9,829 bases of DNA from Desulfurivibrio alkaliphilus. GTDB taxonomy: Bacteria > Desulfobacterota > Desulfobulbia > Desulfobulbales > Desulfurivibrionaceae. Below, piece after piece: positions 6,182 to 9,829 of the stretch. The notes below the pieces were generated by a model. The model was not told the DNA's origin and ran no database searches. It worked only from the letters and a program-made list of their open reading frames with translations. Location of the stretch: NCBI GenBank assembly GCA_011048585.1, contig DSDS01000012.1, positions 1 through 9,829 on the forward strand, given 5' to 3'. Position 1 is the first letter of the stretch; the number at the start of each line of letters is the position of its first letter. A program made the translations under genes and the position numbers.

Positions 6182-6628
6182 TCACCGGTAGGGATTGATG
6201 CTCAACACCGGGCAACGGGCGGTTTTAACCACCTTTTCCGCCACACTGCCGAAAAGGACCCGCTCCAACCCCTTGTAGCCATGGGTGCCCATGACAATAA
6301 GATCGATCCCGGTGCGGGCCGCGTGTTCGACAATGGTTTCGGCCACATCACCAGTTAGCACCTGGGTCTGAACCGCGGTGTCGGCCGGGAGAGCCTCCTT
6401 GATGAAGCTGTTCATCTTATCCTCGGCACTGCGCACCATCTCCTCTTCAAACTGGGCGATGGGCACATGGGAAACAAAAAAGCCGGAGTACTCGTCGAAG
6501 CTCTGGACCACGAACACCACCGACAGCTCGGCACCGAACACCCCGGCCAGTTCGGTCGCCGTACGAAGAACCTTGCGCGAATTATCGGAAAAATCAACCG
6601 GTACCAAAATTTTTTTGAACTCACTCAT
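6182..6628 (-). CDS. Universal stress protein, UspA family, single domain
   Basis: The product is a 148-residue single Usp domain, the normal size. It opens with KKILVPVDFSDNS (5-17), the conserved first strand and nucleotide-binding Asp (D12). Near the end it has the ATP-binding motif G-2x-G-9x-G-S at G114, G117 and G127-S128, within VMGTHGYKG and FGS. This predicts the ATP-binding subclass of Usp proteins, cytoplasmic dimers linked to stress survival; the precise role is not known. The start is set at ATG 6626-6628 because GGGAGG (6641-6636) sits 7 nt upstream; a TTG at 6643 in the same frame would lie upstream of that site. A -10-like TAAAAT (6649-6644) occurs just before the Shine-Dalgarno, without a good -35. 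The gene is divergent from the helicase gene, with only 38 bp between the starts, and convergent with the 351-residue protein gene. Confidence 0.95.
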   Translation of the reverse strand: MSEFKKILVPVDFSDNSRKVLRTATELAGVFGAELSVVFVVQSFDEYSGFFVSHVPIAQFEEEMVRSAEDKMNSFIKEALPADTAVQTQVLTGDVAETIVEHAARTGIDLIVMGTHGYKGLERVLFGSVAEKVVKTARCPVLSINPYR

Positions 6629-6666
6629 CACCAAACCTCCCAAATTTTAGGGTATCACGCCTGCCC

Positions 6667-8775
6667 ATGACCAAGACCGAGCAAACAGACAACCCAGCCC
6701 AGCCTTCCGACAACAGGCTAGCAGCGGCCGCCAACCATTGTCAAGCGGTAAGCACTCTGGCGGCCCGCATGGAGGAGATCTTCGCCAGCGGCGGCCTGCT
6801 GGCCCACCACCTCCCCCATTATGAGACCCGGAGCGGACAGCTCGCCATGGCCCAGGCGGTGGCCCGCACCCTGGACCCGGAGGAGGGGCGGGCCGGCGAC
6901 GCTCCGCTGGAAGAGGGGGAACATCTGCTGCTGGTGGAAGCGGGCACCGGCACCGGCAAGACCCTGGCCTATCTGGTCCCTGCCGTTCTCTCCGGCCGCC
7001 GGGTGGTGGTTTCCACCAACACCATCAATCTGCAGGAGCAGATCCTGGCCAAGGAGATCCCCTTTATCCGCCGCTACCTGGCCCCCTGGCTCAAGGCGCT
7101 CTGCGTCAAGGGGCGCCAGAACTACCTCTGCCTGCAGCGCTGGCATCAACTGCTGGCCGGCCACCGGCAGGGACAGCTTTTTGCCGGCTCCGGCCCCAGT
7201 TTGCCCGTCGATGACCGGGAGCTGACCCTGGTCAGCCGGTGGTTGACGGAAACCGAACAGGGTGACCGGGCCGAGTTGCGGCTGCTGGCCGACGATTCCC
7301 AGCTCTGGCAGGCGATCAATGCCGCCACCGGCCACTGCCCCGGCTCCTCCTGCCCCCACGCCACCGAATGCTTTATCACCCGTCTGCGCCAACGGGCGGC
7401 CCGGGCTCATCTGTTGATCGTCAATCACCACCTCTTTTTTTCCGACCTGGCGGTGCGCCGTTTCGGCCATGCCGAGGTTCTGCCCCGTTACGAGGCGGTG
7501 ATCTTCGACGAGGCCCACCATCTGGAGAATATCGCCACCCGCCATTTCGGTCTGGGAATCAGCCATTACCAGATCATCGACCTGGTCCGCGACCTGGAGA
7601 GCATGGCCGAGGAGCGGTTGCGCGGACAGGAGCGCGGCCGCCTGCTCCAGAACGCCCGGGCCCTGGCCGTGGAAGCGGATCTGCTCAAGGACTTTTTCCC
7701 CCCCGAACGGGGCCGTTTTCCGCTGCTGCCCCTATTGCGCGACCGCCCCGAGTGGCCCCACACCCGCCAAGGCCTGGAAAACGGCTTCCTGGCCCTGGGC
7801 CGCCAACTGGAGGAGTTGGGCCGCTCGGAGGAGGTCTGGGCGCCGCTGCTGCGCCGCGGCCAGGAGCTGGCCGACACCTTCAGGGCCATCGTCGAACCAA
7901 CCGCCGGCGACGGGGCGGCCGGCGACGCCATCCATTGGTATGAGCGCCGGGAAAAAACGGTGCAGTTGGCCGCCTCCCCCATCGACATCGCGCCCCAGCT
8001 GCAGCAGAACCTCTATCAGCAGGTCAAGGCGGCGGTTTTCACCTCCGCCACCCTGCGCACCGGCAGCGATTTCCGCTACGTCAAAAGCCGGTTGGGCTTG
8101 CCGGAATCATGCCCGGCCCTGGCCCTGGACACCCCCTTCAACTACCCCCAGCATACCCTGCTCTACGTGCCCGGGCCCGATTTCCCCCTGCCCGGCTCTC
8201 GGGACTATCCCGCCCACTCCCTGCGGGTGATCCGGGAGCTTATCCGCCACTCCCGAGGCCGGGCCCTGCTCCTTTTTACCAGTGTCGAAGCGATGCGTCG
8301 GACCGCCGCCACCCTGACCGGTAGCGTCTCCTACCCCGTCCTGGTCCAGGGAGACGCCCCCCGCTCGGTCCTGCTGGAGCAGTTTCGCCACCGAACCCGC
8401 TCAATTTTGCTGGCGGTGGCCAGCTTCTGGGAGGGGGTCGATGTGCCCGGCGAATCGTTGAGCTGTGTAATCATCGACAAACTTCCCTTTGAGGTTCCCA
8501 GTGATCCTGTTATCATGGCCCGGATCGACAAGATCCAGGCCGAGGGCGGCAATCCCTTTTTCGATTTTCAGGTCCCCCGGGCGGTGTTGATGCTCCGTCA
8601 GGGGGTGGGCCGTTTGATGCGTTCCGCCAGTGACCGGGGGGTGCTGGCCATCCTCGATGTCCGGCTGTTCAGTAAGGGTTATGGCAAGATCTTCCGCCGC
8701 AGCCTGCCGCCAAGCCCGATCAGCCGGGAACTGGACCAGGTGGAGGAGTTTTTCAATCAGGAGAGTAACCGGTGA
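6667..8775 (+). CDS. dinG: ATP-dependent DNA helicase, DinG family (XPD-like, iron-sulfur)
   Basis: This 702-residue superfamily 2 helicase has Walker A EAGTGTGKT (91-99, K98) and motif Ia VVVSTNTINLQEQ (113-125). Four cysteines, C155, C224, C229 and C235, have the spacing expected for a 4Fe-4S cluster domain. Next come a DEAH box at 281-284, VFTSATL (457-463), FWEGVDVPGE (588-597) and the arginine motif LRQGVGRLMR (643-652). DinG-type enzymes unwind DNA 5' to 3' and resolve forked DNA, D-loops, R-loops or G-quadruplexes in repair; the related YoaA is an alternative assignment. The first about 35 residues are polar and poorly conserved in appearance. ATG 6667 lacks a clear Shine-Dalgarno, so the ATG at 6769 (MEEIFASGG) is a possible alternative start. 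The gene overlaps the next one by 4 bp. No SOS box (CTG-N10-CAG type) was noticed upstream. Confidence 0.93.
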   Translation: MTKTEQTDNPAQPSDNRLAAAANHCQAVSTLAARMEEIFASGGLLAHHLPHYETRSGQLAMAQAVARTLDPEEGRAGDAPLEEGEHLLLVEAGTGTGKTLAYLVPAVLSGRRVVVSTNTINLQEQILAKEIPFIRRYLAPWLKALCVKGRQNYLCLQRWHQLLAGHRQGQLFAGSGPSLPVDDRELTLVSRWLTETEQGDRAELRLLADDSQLWQAINAATGHCPGSSCPHATECFITRLRQRAARAHLLIVNHHLFFSDLAVRRFGHAEVLPRYEAVIFDEAHHLENIATRHFGLGISHYQIIDLVRDLESMAEERLRGQERGRLLQNARALAVEADLLKDFFPPERGRFPLLPLLRDRPEWPHTRQGLENGFLALGRQLEELGRSEEVWAPLLRRGQELADTFRAIVEPTAGDGAAGDAIHWYERREKTVQLAASPIDIAPQLQQNLYQQVKAAVFTSATLRTGSDFRYVKSRLGLPESCPALALDTPFNYPQHTLLYVPGPDFPLPGSRDYPAHSLRVIRELIRHSRGRALLLFTSVEAMRRTAATLTGSVSYPVLVQGDAPRSVLLEQFRHRTRSILLAVASFWEGVDVPGESLSCVIIDKLPFEVPSDPVIMARIDKIQAEGGNPFFDFQVPRAVLMLRQGVGRLMRSASDRGVLAILDVRLFSKGYGKIFRRSLPPSPISRELDQVEEFFNQESNR

Positions 8776-9803
8776 AGCCCGCAGAACTGAAAAAACGACT
8801 GGCCGGCGAGGCAACCCGCCTTGACCGAGTGATGCGGGACGATCTCGGAACCGCCATCAAGACCGGCTCCACCCTGGCGGCGGTGCTGGACCACGCCCTC
8901 TTTGCCGGGGGCAAACGGATTCGCCCCCTGCTTACCATCCTGGCCGCCCAACTGACCGGCGGTGTCGATAACCCCGGATCTCTGCCCCAGGCCGAGCTGG
9001 ATCGGCTGGCAATCGCTTTCGAGTACCTCCATGCCGCCAGCCTGCTCCATGACGATGTGATCGATCATGCCCGTCTGCGCCGGGGCCGGGAAACGGTCAA
9101 CACGCGCTGGGCCAACGAACATGCCATCCTGGCCGGGGATTTTCTCCATGCCCGGGCCATGCTGCTGGCCGGCACCATCGGGGGCGTCCACTGCCTGGAG
9201 CTGATCGGCGCTGCCACCCAGGCCATGGTGGAATCGGAATTTATCCAGATGGAGGCGGCGGCCAGCGCCGATGACCGGGAAGAGACCTACTTTAAGGTTC
9301 TGGCCGGCAAAACCGCCGCCCTGATCGCCGCCGCCTGTGAGTGCGGAGTGGTGGCCGCCGGCGGTACAGCGGCCCAACGCCAGGCCCTGCGCACCTACGG
9401 GGCCAACCTGGGACTGGCCTTCCAGATCATCGACGACCTCCTCGATTACCAGGGAGAACCGGCCGCCACCGGCAAGGCGGTGGGCAATGATCTCCAGGAG
9501 GGTAAAATGACCCTGCCGCTGATCTACGCCCTGGAGCGGGCCGCCCCGGCCCAGCGGGACTGGCTGCGGGAAATTCTGACCATCGACCCCGATGAACGGT
9601 TGAGCCATTTTGCTTCGGTCAGCCTGAAACTGGCGGAGAGCGGCGCCTTTGCCGCTTGCCTCGACCGGGCTGCGGATCTGATAAAGAGCGGATTTGACGG
9701 TCTGGCCGGCTGCCTGGCGCCGACCGTCCCCGCCCAAAAGGCCGAAGAGGCCCTGGCCCTGCTTGGCGCTCTGGGCCGATATGTTCTGACCCGGAAGAGA
9801 TAG
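8772..9803 (+). CDS. ispB: Trans-polyprenyl diphosphate synthase (octaprenyl/heptaprenyl type)
   Basis: The 343-residue enzyme condenses isopentenyl diphosphate units onto an allylic primer. It has GGKRIRP (46-52), the first Asp-rich motif DDVID (94-98), KT at 180-181, the second Asp-rich motif DDLLD (221-225) and GNDLQEGKMTLP (238-249). Position 5 before the first Asp motif is Ala89 rather than an aromatic residue. In this family that favours long products, as needed for a quinone side chain (menaquinone or ubiquinone); FPP/GGPP synthases usually have bulkier residues there. The exact chain length cannot be read. The start is GTG 8772-8774, which overlaps the helicase stop as GTGA. AGGAG (8759-8763) lies 8 nt upstream inside the helicase gene, so translation is probably coupled. 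The symbol ispB is by family resemblance only. Confidence 0.92.
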   Translation: MKPAELKKRLAGEATRLDRVMRDDLGTAIKTGSTLAAVLDHALFAGGKRIRPLLTILAAQLTGGVDNPGSLPQAELDRLAIAFEYLHAASLLHDDVIDHARLRRGRETVNTRWANEHAILAGDFLHARAMLLAGTIGGVHCLELIGAATQAMVESEFIQMEAAASADDREETYFKVLAGKTAALIAAACECGVVAAGGTAAQRQALRTYGANLGLAFQIIDDLLDYQGEPAATGKAVGNDLQEGKMTLPLIYALERAAPAQRDWLREILTIDPDERLSHFASVSLKLAESGAFAACLDRAADLIKSGFDGLAGCLAPTVPAQKAEEALALLGALGRYVLTRKR

Positions 9804-9829
9804 ATGGCGACCGGGACCAGAAAAAGCCC
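9804..9829 (+). CDS. Start of a further gene in the same operon (cut by the right window edge)
   Basis: An ATG at 9804-9806 immediately follows the TAG of the polyprenyl synthase gene, and GGAAG (9793-9797) stands 6 nt before it. Only eight codons (MATGTRKS) and two bases are inside the window, all open. The spacing, Shine-Dalgarno and strand fit a third gene of the helicase-polyprenyl synthase operon. The product cannot be identified from this fragment. Confidence 0.45.

Noticed and set aside
6167..6188. CCGGT/ACCGG inverted repeat spanning the two convergent stop codons
   Set aside because: A 5-bp stem with a 12-nt loop and no T-run is not a credible terminator; it may be chance in GC-rich DNA.
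7368..7943. Pro/Arg/Gly-rich plus-strand frame inside the helicase gene
   Set aside because: It is a frame-shifted shadow of the DinG coding sequence with arginine- and proline-dominated composition.

Overview
The window is a GC-rich, gene-dense bacterial chromosome segment. It carries housekeeping genes plus a few poorly characterised ones, with no intergenic gap longer than about 100 bp. The gene set, the codon bias and the long-chain polyprenyl synthase (suggesting a menaquinone-type respiratory chain) would fit a Desulfobacterota/deltaproteobacterial genome. That placement is inference from general impression; no marker gene in the window fixes the taxonomy. I see no mobile element, CRISPR array, rRNA or tRNA.

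Left part, minus strand: the 5' part of mltG (septal/peptidoglycan transglycosylase, running off the left edge) lies 27 bp downstream of a complete lonA gene, and the two probably share a transcript. lon starts at GTG behind a near-perfect Shine-Dalgarno. It is preceded by a good sigma70-like promoter (TTGACT, 17 bp, TAGAGT) and a hairpin with a T6 tail between promoter and ribosome binding site. Upstream of lon, on the same strand, is a RimK-like ATP-grasp ligase gene.

Middle part: divergent from the ATP-grasp gene is a stand-alone left-handed beta-helix protein resembling the acetyltransferase half of GlmU, with the GlmU-type KAGH histidine but no nucleotidyltransferase domain. It converges on a 91-residue three-helix membrane protein gene (minus). 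That gene is divergent from an unrecognised 351-residue coiled-coil protein gene (plus). The divergent gap between these two holds a perfect tandem duplication of a 16-bp unit. The 351-residue gene converges, with 8 bp between stop codons, on a uspA-type gene (minus).

Right part, plus strand: a DinG-family iron-sulfur helicase gene starts 38 bp from uspA and overlaps by 4 bp (GTGA) the gene for a trans-polyprenyl diphosphate synthase. One base-pair step after that stop, an ATG with a Shine-Dalgarno opens another reading frame that is cut by the window end. These three look like one operon.

The window reads as an ordinary core-genome region. The items most worth a second look are the lon leader architecture, the 16-bp tandem repeat, the orphan GlmU-like acyltransferase paired head-to-head with an ATP-grasp enzyme, and the two proteins of unknown function.
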